In this document: positions 10,345 to 22,454 of the stretch, one piece after another
Position numbering within the stretch: position 1 is the first letter of the stretch
Layout: each line of letters starts with the position of its first letter
Origin: Dastarcus helophoroides
Lineage: Eukaryota > Arthropoda > Insecta > Coleoptera > Bothrideridae
Reading direction: 5' to 3'
DNA: 64,000 nt
Assembly (NCBI GenBank): GCA_028583605.1
Contig: CM053335.1
Location: 13,857,053 to 13,921,052 of the forward strand
Notes under the pieces: model-generated
Told to the model about the DNA's origin: nothing
What the model saw: only the letters and a program-made list of their open reading frames with translations
Databases searched by the model: none
Program-made: the position numbers and the translations under genes

Positions 10345-10974
10345 CATTAGCTTCTCTTGAAAACTTTTAAGTTTTCTTATTTAATTCTCTTTCAAAATTG
10401 ATTAAAGTGATAATACTTTTGAATGCATTTTTATGGATTTTGGTGGTTTCGTCTTGTTCCAATTTACTTCCTCATTCAGCTGTTTAAATACTTGGTGATA
10501 CTGCAAAAGCGTTTTATTGTGCAACTGGAAATAAAACCACTTTTATTGATATATTTCATTTTATTTAATATTTCCGTATTTGATGTTACCATAAAGGATT
10601 AAAAACATTGACTACCTACAACGCTAATGAAAACATTCCGCTAATTCCTCCGTGATGAGCACAGTCTAAATGTATTGTAAATAAAATGCTAGGACTAAAA
10701 ATAAACCGATGTATTTTTAAAATGCGTGAGTCAGGACAAACTATAGTGGCTTCTAATGAATAACACTCTGCTCTGAAAGGGCCAAAATGTACTAATATTT
10801 AGCTTTAGTGGTAACATCGCATTTACACTTTATTTAAGCCATGTCACATCAGTTTTATCGTCGCTTTTCGATGCCTCCAAAGCTTTAGAGTTTCGAACAG
10901 GTTTCGAAACAGATTGACAGTGCTTTTGAATTGCGGCTGATTATCCCATTGAGTGAAAAATAGTAATTATATTC
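10345..10974. other. Intergenic sequence
   Basis: AT-rich with no ORF of interest and no recognised element. It ends directly at the first purine array. Confidence 0.5.
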
Positions 10975-13258
10975 ACGAAGACGAAGGTGAAGATGAAGGT
11001 AAAGGTGAAGGTGAAGGTTAAGATAAAGATGAAGATGAAGATGAAAAAAAGTAAGAGAAACCGGTAAAGAAAGAGGAAGAGAAAAATGAAGAGGAAGAGG
11101 AAAAGGAAGAGGAAGAGGAAGAGGAAGAGGAAGAGGAAAAGGAAGAGGAAGAGGAAGAGGAAGAGGAAGAGGAAGAGGAAGAGGAAGAGGAAGAGGAAGA
11201 GGAAGAGGAAGAGGAAGAGGAAGAGGAAGAGGAAGCGGAAGAGGAAGAGGAAGAGGAAGAGGAAGAGAGGAAGAGAGGAAGAGGAAGAGGAAGAGGAAGA
11301 GGAAGAGGAAGAGGAAGAGGAAGAGGAAGATGAAGATGAAGATGAAGATGAAGATGAAGATGAAGATGAAGATGAAGATGAAGATGAAGATGAAGATGAA
11401 GGTGAAGGTGAAGGTGCAGGTGAAGGTGAAGGTGAAGGTGAAGGTGAAGGTGAAGGTGAAGGTGAAGGTGAAGGTGAAGGTGAAGGTGAAGGTGAAGGTG
11501 AAGGTGAAGGTGAAGGTGAAGGTGAAGGTGAAGGTGAAGGTGAAGATGAAGATGAAGATGAAGATGAAGATGAAGATGAAGAACGTGATCAAGATGATCA
11601 AAATGAAGATGATGAAAATGATGAAGATGATGGAAGATGATGAAGATGATGAAGATGATGAAGATGATGAGGATGATGAGGATGATGAGGATGATGAAGA
11701 TGATGAAGATGAAGATGAAGATGAAGATGAAGATGAAGATGAAGATGAAGATGAAGAACGTGATCAAGATGATCAAAATGAAGATGATGAAAATGATGAA
11801 GATGATGGAAGATGATGAAGATGATGAAGATGATGAAGATGATGAAGATGATGAGGATGATGAGGATGATGAGGATGATGAAGATGATGAAGATGAAGAT
11901 GAAGATGAAGATGAAGATGAAGATGAAGATGAAGATGAAGATGAAGATGAAGATGAAGATGAAGATGAAGATGAAGATGAAGATGAAGATGAAGATGAAG
12001 ATGAAGATGAAGATGAAGATGAAGATGAAGATGAAGATGAAGATGAAGATGAAGATGAAGATGAAGATGAAGATGAAGATGAAGATTGAAGATGAAGATG
12101 AAGATGAAGATGAAGATGAAGATGAGATGAAGACGATGAAGATGAAGATGAAGACGATGAAGATGAAGATGATTAAGAGGAAGATGATGAAAATGATGAA
12201 GATGATGAAGATGATGAAGATGAAGATGAAGATGATGAAGATGATGAAGATGAAGATGAAGATGAAGATGATGATGAAGAGGAAGAGGAAGAGGAAGAGG
12301 AAGAGGAAGAGGAAGAGGAAAAGGAAGAGGAAGAGGAAGAGGAAGAGGAAGAGGAAGAGGAAGAGGAAGAGGAAGAGGAAGAGGAAGAGGAAGCGGAAGA
12401 GGAAGAGGAAGAGGAAGAGGAAGAGGAAGAGAGGTAGAGGAAGAGGAAGAGGAAGAGGAAGATGAAGATGAAGATGAAGATGAAGATGAAAATGAAGATG
12501 AAGATGAAGATGAAGATGAAGATGAAGATGAAGATGAAGATGAAGATGATGAAGATAAAGATGATGAAGATGAAGATGAAGATGAAGATGAAGATGAAGA
12601 TGATGAAGATGATGAAGATGATGAAGATGATGAAGATGAAGATGAAGATGATGAAGATGAAGATGAAGATGAAGTTGAAGATGAAGATGAAGATGAAGAT
12701 GAAGATGAAGATGAAGATGAAGATGAAGATGAAGATGAAGATGAAGATGAAGATGAAGATGAAGATGAAGATGAAGATGAAGATGAAGATGAAGATGAAG
12801 ATGAAGATGAAGATGAAGATGAAGATGAAGATGAAGATGAAGATGAAGATGAAGATGAGATGAAGATGAAGATGAAGATGAAGATGAAGATGAAGATGAA
12901 GATGAAGATGAAGATGAAGATGAAGATGAAGATGAAGATGATGAAAATGATGAAGATGATGAAGATGAAGATGAAGATGAAGATGATGAAGATGATGAAG
13001 ATGAAGATGAAGATAAAGATGATGAAGATGAAGATGATGAAAATGATGAAGATGATGAAGATGATGAAGATGATGAAGATGATGAAGATGATGAAGATGA
13101 TGAAGATGATAAAGATGAAGATGAAGATGATGAAGATGATGAAGATGATGAAGATGATGAAGATGAAGATGAAGATGAAGATGAAGATGAAGATGAAGAT
13201 GAAGATGAAGATGAAGATGATGAAGATGATGAAGATGATAAAGATGAAGAGGAAGACG
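10975..13258. repeat. Purine array 1: (GAAGAG)n, (GAAGAT)n, (GAAGGT)n and GAT-inserted variants
   Basis: About 2.3 kb with almost only purines plus T in every sixth base on the + strand. Blocks follow in order: GAAGAG (about 11090-11330), GAAGAT, GAAGGT (11400-11540), GAAGAT with extra GAT triplets, GAAGAG (12280-12460), then GAAGAT to the end. A segment with GAACGTGATCAAGATGATCA occurs at 11581 and again at 11756 (175-bp duplication). A block with one GAAGCGGAA unit and a GAGAGG break occurs near 11231 and again near 12390. All six frames stay open because the period is a multiple of three, giving fake acidic, basic or leucine/serine-rich ORFs. Confidence 0.95.
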
Positions 13259-13870
13259 TATTCGGATGAAGTCAATCTATCTTAGTAGTCGTTTGGTGGT
13301 CAAAATTTCAACGAAGAAGAAAAGTTCATTAATAATATTTTATTTTTCCACTATAATATTGTCTTCATATGTCACATTTTTGTAACCTTGCGTAATCGGA
13401 TGAAGTCCATTTATCTTAATAATCGTTTGGTGGTCAAAATTTCAACGAAAAAGGAAAGTTCATCAGTAATATTTTCTTTTTCCATTATAATATTATCTTC
13501 AATGTAGCACATTTTTCTAACCTTACGTATTCGGATGAAGTCGATCTATCTTAATAGTCGTTTGGTGGTCAAAATTTCAACGAAAAAAGAAAGATCATCA
13601 GTAATACTTTCTTTTTCCACCATAATATTGTCTTCATATGACACACTTTTCTCACCTTACGTATTCGGATCAAGTCGCTCCATCTTAATAATAGATTGGT
13701 GGTCAAAATTTCAATGAAAAAGGAAAGTTCATCAGTTATACTTTATTTTTCCACTGTAATATTGTCTTCATGCGGCACATTATTCTAACCTTTTTGGATG
13801 AAGGTAATCCGTCTTAATAAGCGTTCAATGGCCAAAATTTCAATAGAAAACGAAATTTCATCAACGTTAG
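13259..13870. repeat. Satellite Sat-A, 134-bp monomers, about 4.5 copies
   Basis: The landmark TTGGTGGTCAAAATTTCAA recurs at 13293, 13427, 13562 and 13696, with a diverged form at 13826, giving spacings of 134, 135, 134 and 130 bp. Other shared words are CGGATGAAGTC, AAAGTTCATCAGTAAT, CTTTTTCCAC and ATTGTCTTCATATG. The same family forms a longer array at 47.8-49.6 kb. It begins directly where purine array 1 ends. Confidence 0.93.
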
Positions 13871-16330
13871 TTTCTTTGGATTCAATTCAAAGAGCCAGTC
13901 GCTCCTGTGACAATAGTGACATACAATGACAATAATGCGTCAAAAATGACATTACCAAACAGTCGATAATTGTTCAAAATAACCCCCAGAATGGTGCCAA
14001 ATACTGCCGGTTGGCAGGATCCTAACTCGTTGAATATTCTAGCGGAAATCTGTTAACAATTTTGGATAATGATACAATTGGTACAATTCAGCAATTGGAG
14101 ATTCGGAATTAGGTAATGCTCATTTTTAGATATTCTCTGTTAGTTTTTAGGTTATGTTATTTTTTTAGGTTATGTTATTTTTTTAGGTTATGTAATTTTT
14201 TTAGGTTATATTCGTTTTTAGGCTAAGTTCGTTTCTCGATTTTTTAAAAATTGAGTCGTGATTCATGATTGGATTAAAATAGTGCATTGCTATCCAGTGC
14301 TGAGCTGCGGTTACAGTTTCAAGTCTCTAGCTCATTGGGAAGTTAATTTAAAATCGATTGAAAAAATTTGTTCAACTGTCAGACACACAAGCTCAACTGA
14401 CATTTCACATTGATGTCAAACGTTGATTTTTTTTAATCACAGACAAGAAAGCGAGTTAATAAAAAACGCGTACAAAAACACACACGCCACAACACTATAA
14501 ATATTTGCTACGGGGGTTACATCGTGAATATTTAAGTTTCGAAATAGTTTCTAAAGTGTCGATCAAAATTTTTGGAACAGTAGCCAAGTAACATTTGATA
14601 TTATGACTATCGATTGTTTTTAGTAACAGTTGGCCGTGTTGTTTACCTAAGGAGGTCAGGCAATTATATTCGAAATATTACAAATAAGGAAAGTCTAATC
14701 ACATGATCTGCGAGCGTATTTTCTAGGAGAAAACCGAAACAACGCTGAAGTGCGTCGGATAAACACTCGCATCTATTTTAAGAAATGAAGGTGGAGAGAA
14801 AGTCTAAAGAGTGCACCATTATATGACATCACTCGCAATAAAAAAATATTTTTCATCGTCTCATTTAATATCTGAACCAACGGTGAATTACGATGTCGAA
14901 CAAGTTTAAATGTTGCTCGAGTTGAACCCAATCCACGCACATTTTTACCGACGCGACGTTACTAATGGCTGCGTTCATGGTCACTTTTTTATTGTTCTTC
15001 ACTTTGTAAACGCAGTTCTAATTAGACCATATTTTCACACGTTTTTATGCTTGTATCTCAAATAGGTGAAATTAAAATTTACTGAACCACAATTAGCAAG
15101 AAAAGCGAGTGAGGGCGAGGGGGGGGGCTGCCCCCTCTGATTCCAGTTCTTGCTCCTTTTGATTCCTGTACAGTGTGGAAATTTAAGTGGAATAAATTTG
15201 ATTAAAATTAACCAATACTTTTTGATAACATTCCTGAAGGTGGTAAATTTTTGTTCACTTTTTGGGATGGTTTTGTATTTTTCCTCTTCAGGGGGATCGT
15301 CCAACCCAATATGTTTTTAAATTAGATGGTAGGCTTGTGACCCCTTGTTGAAAAGATCTCTTTAAAAGGATTACAACGCAGCACGTAGTTTTGCGATGTT
15401 CATAAGAAAAAAAAATGACACTTTCATTAAATCAAAATTCCGTTTGCCCCCAAAAAATGTCGAATAGGCACTTTTAATTTTGACTTTTTTTTCTTTAGAA
15501 ACGTTGGCTCTTTTCAAATCGATTTTAATTTCGAAATTTCCACGTGTTGGCAAATTTCGAAAGTCTGATTTTCGAGTTTTTGAAATGTCTGATATAATTT
15601 CGTCGACTTTCGACTTTTTTCTGGGAATTATGAATTTAAAGATGAAATTTTATTTAACTGTCGAGATTTTTCTTAAATATGATAACGAAATCTTCTGCAA
15701 GATAATTCGTTTTCCATACTCGAATGTAAAACAGAATAATTCGATATTTCACTTGACTTATCTATGTAAAGGACGCTTTATCTGCGTTGGTTTTGTACAA
15801 GTAGCTTTCCTTGACGTCACGATATGATAAATTTCTAAAGTACACATTGCTATCAGACACCAAGTCTACAAAACAACTGAAGGTAACATGAACAGATTTA
15901 ATTTACAAAATGAAGTATTTAACATTAAAAAAATGACTTTTTTAACTGATTAAGAAAAAGAGAACCACTTGTGGGAGGTAGTTTGAACATAAATGAAGTT
16001 TTTAAGAATGATAATTAATTTTTTTTTAATCCAACGTATCTCGAAGTGAATAAAACTGAAATTATGTATTTAAAATTTAACCTGAATCGACTAAATGAAA
16101 GATGAATTGAAACATGTAAAAGCTGGTTACTGAATTTATTAAAGTGTTTGACGTCTCGGTTACCGTGCACTTCTCGATTCTCGACGGCCTGAAGCGTTTA
16201 ACGATAGCCCTCGCATGCTCGAAACTTTAATTATTTTTTCTGTATATTAATGACATTAGAACTATAAATCCCTTTAGTAACATAATCAAATTTTTAAAAA
16301 TAAGACAGTGACTCATGATATTAAGATATA
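13871..16330. other. Intergenic sequence with an 18-bp minisatellite at 14143-14220
   Basis: AGGTTATGTTATTTTTTT-type units start at 14149, 14167, 14185 and 14203, an exact 18-bp period. The rest has only short, AT-rich ORFs (15035-15304 and 15371-15553 on -, 15480-15827 on +) with no recognised domain. A C-rich clump lies at 15118-15140. No gene is supported. Confidence 0.55.
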
Positions 16331-16455
16331 ATTGAAATACAAATCGTGTTCCTTAAAACCAAGAAAGATTAAAAAACACTTGCTTTCAGGGGATAAGATT
16401 TGTATTTCAATTTTTGAAGATAACCAAGGACCAGTCCGTTCCACCAAAAAAAAAA
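16331..16455 (-). mobile_element. Small foldback element, relative of the one at 33.4-33.7 kb
   Basis: Inverted ends ATTGAAATACAAAT and ATTTGTATTTCAAT face each other. The right half, read on the - strand, matches 33408-33480: both contain GGACTGGTCCTTGGTTATCT, then CAAAAATTGAAATAC, then a TCCCCTGAAA phrase. The left half, read on the + strand, also shares AAACCAAGAAAGATTAAAAA with the 33.4 kb copy. The central duplicated hairpin of the 33.4 kb copy is missing here, so this looks like a deletion derivative. An A-rich run follows at 16446-16455. Confidence 0.65.
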
Positions 16456-16513
16456 GATAGTATTAAATTAAATTAAAATCCTACACCAAATTTACCAATT
16501 ACACCAGTAGAAT

Positions 16514-17112
16514 GTTATTCGGAAACTAATAGAACCGTGGCAAGAAAGTTCAACAGAAGCCGTTACAGTTTAGCAGGCTGTACGCGTGTAATGTCCAGTT
16601 TTTTTTTGTGGGCTTAAAATTCTCCCTTCTTTCAAAAATGTTGAGTAGTTTTTTCATGACGATGCCGAATTGTTTATTTTCCCCAGATTCAAAATCAGAC
16701 CTCTGCCAGACGAAATGGGAATTGCCCAATTGAACCATAAACAACCTCTTGCTAAATGAGCAATTCTGTATGTTAATCAGCTTGCAAAAATAGAATAAGT
16801 ATCTGCAAATCTTACGCAACAACCGTTAAGTGTCCTGCAAACTCTCTCCGCCGAGATAACCGTCCAGTAACTTTGCACGATTCTCCAAATTATGTAACAA
16901 CTCGAACGTATCATTGGCGAATAAAGTTCTTTCACCGGCAATCCCAATTATACGTATTATGCTAATTTATTAGGGCGAAGTGAACGCCAGCAACTTCTTT
17001 CCTACATATTTATCGATAAACAAGTCGAAAATAATTCGAAAACTAATAAAACCGTGTCAAGAAAGTTCAACAGAAGCTCCTACCGTTTAGCAGACTGTGA
17101 GGATGTCCAAAT
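16514..17112. repeat. Dispersed direct duplication (16514-16600 and 17033-17112)
   Basis: Two blocks about 520 bp apart share AACTAATARAACCGTG, CAAGAAAGTTCAACAGAAGC and GTTTAGCAG, with scattered changes. The sequence between them is not obviously repeated and has no recognised gene. Confidence 0.7.
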
Positions 17113-17330
17113 TGTTTTAACAGGGATTCCTTTTTATTTGTTGCTGTTTGAACGTACTTTTAGGCTAAGAATCACTACTGAATTTTCAAAAATGAATGAC
17201 ACTCCTCATTATATTAATCTTTGATTTTAAAATTTTAATTTTAAATTTAGAGTTTAAATCTGAAGCAGCTTTTCGAAGTTTGCATTTTAATTAATTAGAA
17301 TTTCAAAAAACACTCCTCAAATGAAGTGTT

Positions 17331-17458
17331 TTTCGAAATTTTGACTTTTTCGAGTTTTTGAAATTTTGACTTTTTCGAGTTTTTGAAATTTTGACTTTTT
17401 CGAGTTTTTGAAATTTTGACTTTTTCGAGTTTTTGAAATTTTGACTTTTTCGAAATTT
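17331..17458. repeat. 25-bp minisatellite, five copies
   Basis: TTGACTTTTTCGAGTTTTTG with AAATT completing the unit recurs at 17341, 17366, 17391, 17416 and 17441 without visible change, so the array is recent or well homogenised. Confidence 0.95.
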
Positions 17459-18170
17459 TAGCTAAGACTCTTTTTATTGTTCTTCTCCTAAAGTTAAAAT
17501 TGTTTTTTTAAAACCGCCACAATCAAAGTCAATTTTGGGTGAAACTTTTATTGTCATTAGAAGGGTTTGACTTCAATTGGTAACGATTAGTTTTTCGTTG
17601 CTACTTACCTTAATCATAGCCTGAAAAATAAAAACAAAAATAAATCATATTCACTTAAGTTTATCGTCTTCATTTTATGTATATGTAAACAATGAGAAAG
17701 TTGCTAATAGGTTCAATAATATAATTAGAAAAGCAAGATAATTGTGGACAGATAATTATTACTAAGACCTAATAAAAAATGCTGAAGGTCAGCCGGAATC
17801 AGCGTCCGTTTAAAACATTTTATAATCACTCGTTATGCAAATAAAATTACGTCCTTCTATATCTTTCTAAGTTACCGTACTCTTTACACCCTTAAAGAAT
17901 TCAAAACATTCCTTAAAGTGAAACAATTGAAGTACTTTAAATAGGACAATAATTTGAATTACAAAAAAAAATCATTATGACTGTAACTCGATAGAGGTCG
18001 CTCCTCTCAATATTCAATTTTGAGTCTTTTAAAAATCTAGTTATATATAGTTAAATATTAGATTTTATACTTCAAAAGGGGTCACCCATCAAAATGTTAA
18101 CATTTTCATGCAATTTGGCTGTCATAGAGAAGTGTTTCTGTATTTGAAAGTTAACGCATTTTAAAAAGGG
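17459..18170. other. Intergenic sequence
   Basis: AT-rich, with no ORF, repeat or RNA gene that I can recognise. Confidence 0.5.
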
Positions 18171-20235
18171 AGTGTTCTCCGGTTCCACAAACAAAGAGGA
18201 ACCGGTCGAGAAAGAGGAAGAGAAAAAAGGGGAAGAGAAAAACGAAGATGAAGAGGAAGAGGAAGAGGAAGAAGAAGAGGAAGAGGAAGAGGAAGAGGAA
18301 GAGGAAGAGGAAGAGGAAGAGGAAGAGGAAGAGGAAGAGGAAGAGGAAGAGGAAGATGAAAAGAAAGAGGAAGAGGAAGAGGAAGAGGAAGATGAAAAGA
18401 AAGAGGAAGAGGAAGAGAAAGAGAAAGAGGAAGAGGAAGAGGAAGGGGAAGGGGAAGGGGAAGAGGAAGAGGAAGAGGAAAAGGAAGAGGAAGAGGAAGA
18501 GGAAGAGGAAGAGGAAGAGGAAGAGGAAGAGGAAGAGGAAGAGGAAGAGGAAGAGGAAGAGGAAGAAGAATAGGAATAGGAAGAGGAAGAGGAAGAGGAA
18601 AAGAAAGAGGAAGAGAAAGAGGAAGAGGAAGATGAAGATAAAAATGAAGAGGAAGAGGAAAAGGAAGAGGAAGAGGAAGAAAAAGAGAAAGATGAAGATG
18701 CAGAGGAAGAGAAAGAGGAGGCGGAAGAGGAAGAGGAAGAGGAAGAAAAAGAGAAAGAGGAAGATGAAGAGGAAGAGAAAGAGAAAGAGAAAGAGAAAGA
18801 GGAAGCGGAAGAGGAAGAGAAAGAGGAAGAGGAAGGGGAAGAGGAAGAGGAAGAAGAAGGGGAAGAGGAAGAGGAAGAGGAAAAGGAAGGGGAAGAGGAA
18901 TAGGAAGAGGAAGAGGAAGAGGAAGAGGAAGAGGAAGAGGAAGATAAAGAGAAAGAGAAAGAGAAAGAGGAAGAGGAAGCGGAAGAGGAAGGGGAAGGGG
19001 AAGGGGAAGAGGAAGAGGAAGAGGAAGAGGAAGAGGAAGAGGAAGAGGAAGAGGAAGAGGAAGAGGAAGAGGAAGAGGAAGAGGAAGAGGAAGAGGAAGA
19101 GGAAGAGGAAGAGGAAGAAGAATAGGAAGAGGAAGAGGAAGAGGAAAAGAAAGAGGAAGAGAAAGAGGAAGATGAAGATAAAAATGAAGAGGAAGAGGAA
19201 AAGGAAGAGGAAGAGGAAGAAAAAGAGAAAGATGAAGATGAAGAGGAAGAGGAAGAGAAAGAGGAAGCGGAAGAGGAAGAGGAAGAAAAAGAGGAAGAGG
19301 AAGATGAAGATGAAGAGGAAGAGAAAGAGAAAGAGAAAGAGAAAGGGGAAGCGGAAGAGGAAGAGGAAGAGGAAGGGAAAGAAGAAGAGGAAGAGGAAGA
19401 GGAAGAGGAAGAGGAAGAGGAAGAGGAAGAGGAAGAGGAAGAGGAAGAGGAAGAGGAAGAGGAAGAGGAAGAGGAAGAGGAAGAGGAAGAGGAAGAGGAA
19501 TAGGAAGAGGAAGAGGAAGGGGAAGAGGAACAGGAAGAAGAAGAGGAAGAGGAAGAGGAAGAGGAAGAGGAATAGGAAGAGGAAGAGGAAGAGGAAGAGA
19601 GAAAAGAAGGGGAAATGGGAGGAGAAGAGAAAAAGGAGGGGAGTGGAGAGAAAAAATGTAGGGGAAGAAGAAGAAAAAGAGGAGGAAGAAGAAGAAGAAG
19701 AAGAAGAAAAGGAATTGTAAAACAAGGAAGAGGAGAAGAAGGAAGAGAAAGAGAAAGAGGAAGAGAAAGAGGACTATGAAAAAGAGGAAGAAGAACCGGT
19801 AGAGAAAGAGGAATATGAAGATGAAGAAGAGAAAGACGTAGAAGAAAAAAGATGAACAAGAAGAAGATAGAAAGGAAGAGGAATGGGAAGAAGAGGAAGA
19901 GAAAAGGAAAGAAGAAGAGAAAGAGGAACGAAAAGAAGAAAAGGAAGAAGAGAAAGAAGAAGAAGAAAAAGAAAGAGGAGTGGGAAGAAGAAAATGAAAA
20001 GAAAGAAGAAGGAGGGTGGGTAGAAGAAAATGAAGAGAAAGAAGAAGAAAAAAGAGGGGGAAGAAGGAGAGGGAAAAGAATTGGGAGAGAAATAGAAAGA
20101 GAAAGAGGAAAAGGAAGAGAAAGAAGAGACACAATAAGAACAATTAGAGAAGGGGGAAAACAAGGAAGAGGAAGAAGAATAGGAAGAGGAGAGGAAGAGG
20201 AAAACAAAGAACAAAGTGTTCTCGGGTTCCACAAA
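18171..20235. repeat. Purine array 2: (GAAGAG)n with imperfect flanking direct repeat
   Basis: About 2.05 kb of GAAGAG-type hexamers on the + strand. It is bracketed by GTGTTCTCCGGTTCCACAAA at 18172 and GTGTTCTCGGGTTCCACAAA at about 20216, which differ at one base. Inside, a segment marked by GATGAAGATAAAAATGAAGA occurs at 18631 and 19171 (540 bp apart), and a GGGGAAGGGG cluster occurs near 18440 and 18986, so there is a higher-order unit of about 540 bp. AACCGGT islands are at 18200 and 19794. From about 19600 the array changes to irregular AGAAGAAAAAG sequence that is shared with array 3. Long ORFs on both strands are artefacts of the 6-bp period. Confidence 0.95.
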
Positions 20236-22084
20236 TTGGTTCATGGTTTGATACGTAAAATTTACCATCTACGACCTACAATTGAAATTGGTACAAGCAC
20301 TAAATAAATAACAACCAGAAGGCTCTCCTCAAGCGAGCGTTTGAGCCCGTCTTACTTATTTTGAGGATACAAGTGCCAGAAAAGACCTCAGAAAAATACT
20401 CTAGTTAGTCTAGTTACTGTGCATTAGGGACTAAAGTCTCAAACAACTAAAATGAATCAAAAGGGACCAATTTGCAACTTCTACCTTGGTTTATTCCCAG
20501 GAGAGTAAATTTCAACAGCGTTCGAAGTTATATTGCAATATTTCTTACGAGAATGATGCAATCTGAGTTTACTCGTTGTAGAATTACCGACGTGATGTAG
20601 GAAGGTTTCTTGGTTTGTTATTGAGAAATTGACTCGTATTCAGTCGCTCGATACTCCTCGTTGAACGTTTGAACCTTACATGCACCTTGATAGTACGCTG
20701 TATTACAACGAAAGATGGAATATCTCGCTGGATGCTGCCGATTCTTGTACGTAACAACAAATGGTGAACTTAACGGTGAACCAAGAATCAATTTACCTTC
20801 AACTCGAATACTGTTTTGATTTTTATGAATCTTAATTCTAAATTCTTTATTTAATCTTAATTCTAACTACCACGCTACCACTACCACACGATGAATTTAC
20901 GAAGTACGAATGTAAGAATTATTAGTTAAGATACTTTTGGAGTTGGAAAAATCAAAACAGTAAAATATTTATTAATCTTGGATATTCTGAATGCTGTAAC
21001 AACGAAACTGAATTTACAAAGTACCAATGCCACACTTAACCATCTGCAGTAACGACGAAGCTGCTAATATGGAAATTGCTCTAGAACCCTTCTTGTATAT
21101 CTACCCCCTTGAAATTGAGAAACTTCTGGAGTTGTAAAAATCGAAACAGTAAACCATTAGTGTCCACAAGATGTGCCCAATTTATTCAATTTAGAATTTT
21201 GAAGCCACACATTTAAAATCTGCAACTAGCTATGACATTGTTCAAAAGTAGTTGTAATCTCACTTTTGCCACGCTTGTCGCTCGATATTAATTAATACAA
21301 TAAGCAAGTTCCAGTCGACTCACAGATGCGATTAGTTTGAAACCTTCGTCTAGATGGTGTGTATGTATGGTAAACACGCTTCGTATGTTGAACCAAATCC
21401 AATGCCTCCGGCAAGATATAAATAAAACTGACAGCTGCAACCTTATAAGGTAGACTACTACAGCTTTCACCATAACACCGCCTAACTTATATCATTGTTG
21501 AAGTCCGTCTCATGCCCGATCTTCAACTACTGAATATCCTAAACGAAATCTGTACCGAAACCTTCAAGATTATTGACCCCGTTTTCTAAGAAACAAACAA
21601 ATTTAGTCAAACCGAACACAAATCGAAGTTTTCGTAATCCTTGGATTGCAGTAGCTTCGAAGTGGTTTTAAATGAATAAAGCTCAAAAGCAACTACACAA
21701 ATCCAAAAAACGGAAACTTTGCCGTATAGTTATTTTATGAATTTTTCTTGCCGAATCTGTAGCAGTATTGACTTCAATTAATGAGCATACATGCTTCCAT
21801 CCATAGATATGGATGGGAGCATACATGCTTCTGTCTGTATGGTGCTCCCATTAATTAATTAAAATATTGGTCTACAACTGTGACTGTAAATAAAATTTAA
21901 AAGAAGAATTTGCAATCGCACCTTCACCAAAGCTTCCACTGCGGATGGGTAAATGTGTTAGAAAATGCAACAAACATTTTAAAGTGATCCCTTTTGTACT
22001 TTTTTAAAGCCTTCAAACCCCCGAATTAGATTATATTTTGTATGATTTTGGAAGTTTTTAAATATTAAAATGTAGATTTTACTG
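20236..22084. other. Intergenic sequence with a small compound hairpin at 21790-21850
   Basis: No gene is supported; the ORF at 21288-21473 on the - strand is unremarkable. At 21790-21840 CCATCCATA faces TATGGATGG around a two-base loop, extended by the near-palindrome AGCATACATGCT on both sides, and a further TGGGAGCAT...GTGCTCCCA pair overlaps it. This may be a short MITE relic. Confidence 0.5.
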
Positions 22085-22207
22085 TTGGTTAGCAGCTTCT
22101 AAATTTGGAAATTCAAAACGCCAATCTGCCAATTTAGACACCTTTTAGTGTCTAGAATGACAGGTTGGCCAAAGTTCTCAATTTACAAATTTAGAAGCTC
22201 CCAACCA
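22085..22207. repeat. Foldback of about 120 bp (MITE-like)
   Basis: Outer arms TTGGTTAGCAGCTTCTAAAT and, at the right, the near-complement ending TTTAGAAGCTCCCAACCAA. Inner arms GCCAATCTGCCAATTTAGACAC and its near-complement GTGTCTAGAATGACAGGTTGGC are separated by a few T-rich bases. The whole block can fold into one interrupted hairpin. No transposase is nearby. Confidence 0.75.
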
Positions 22208-22454
22208 AACTGAGTTAGAAGCTATCGTTTAAAAGTTAGAAGCCACCAAATTGCGCTTATTCCATTTTTTATACTTTTCCCAATTTCTACCTTTTGCTGT
22301 AATGGATCTTGAACTTAAATTTCAGTTTCAGTAGAGGCGGAGATCCAACATTTACTTGCCAAACTGAGCTACAATTTAAAAATTAGACGCCTCTTAACTG
22401 CTTAAATTCGATTCTTGCTTTTATCTTGGTCTCTCTTTTTCATAATGCGGGAAG

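Noticed and set aside
10885..13285. Long acidic, KR-, MK-, LH- or S-rich ORFs on both strands of purine array 1
   Set aside because: They are translations of GAAGAN hexamers; all frames lack stops because of the period and composition. No start context, introns or domains.
14495..14560. TATA-like CTATAAATA with possible downstream transcript
   Set aside because: AT-rich sequence gives such matches often, and no ORF, initiator or splice site follows.
18072..20307. ORFs up to 720 codons in purine array 2
   Set aside because: Same cause: low-complexity serine, leucine/phenylalanine or lysine/arginine runs from the hexamer array.
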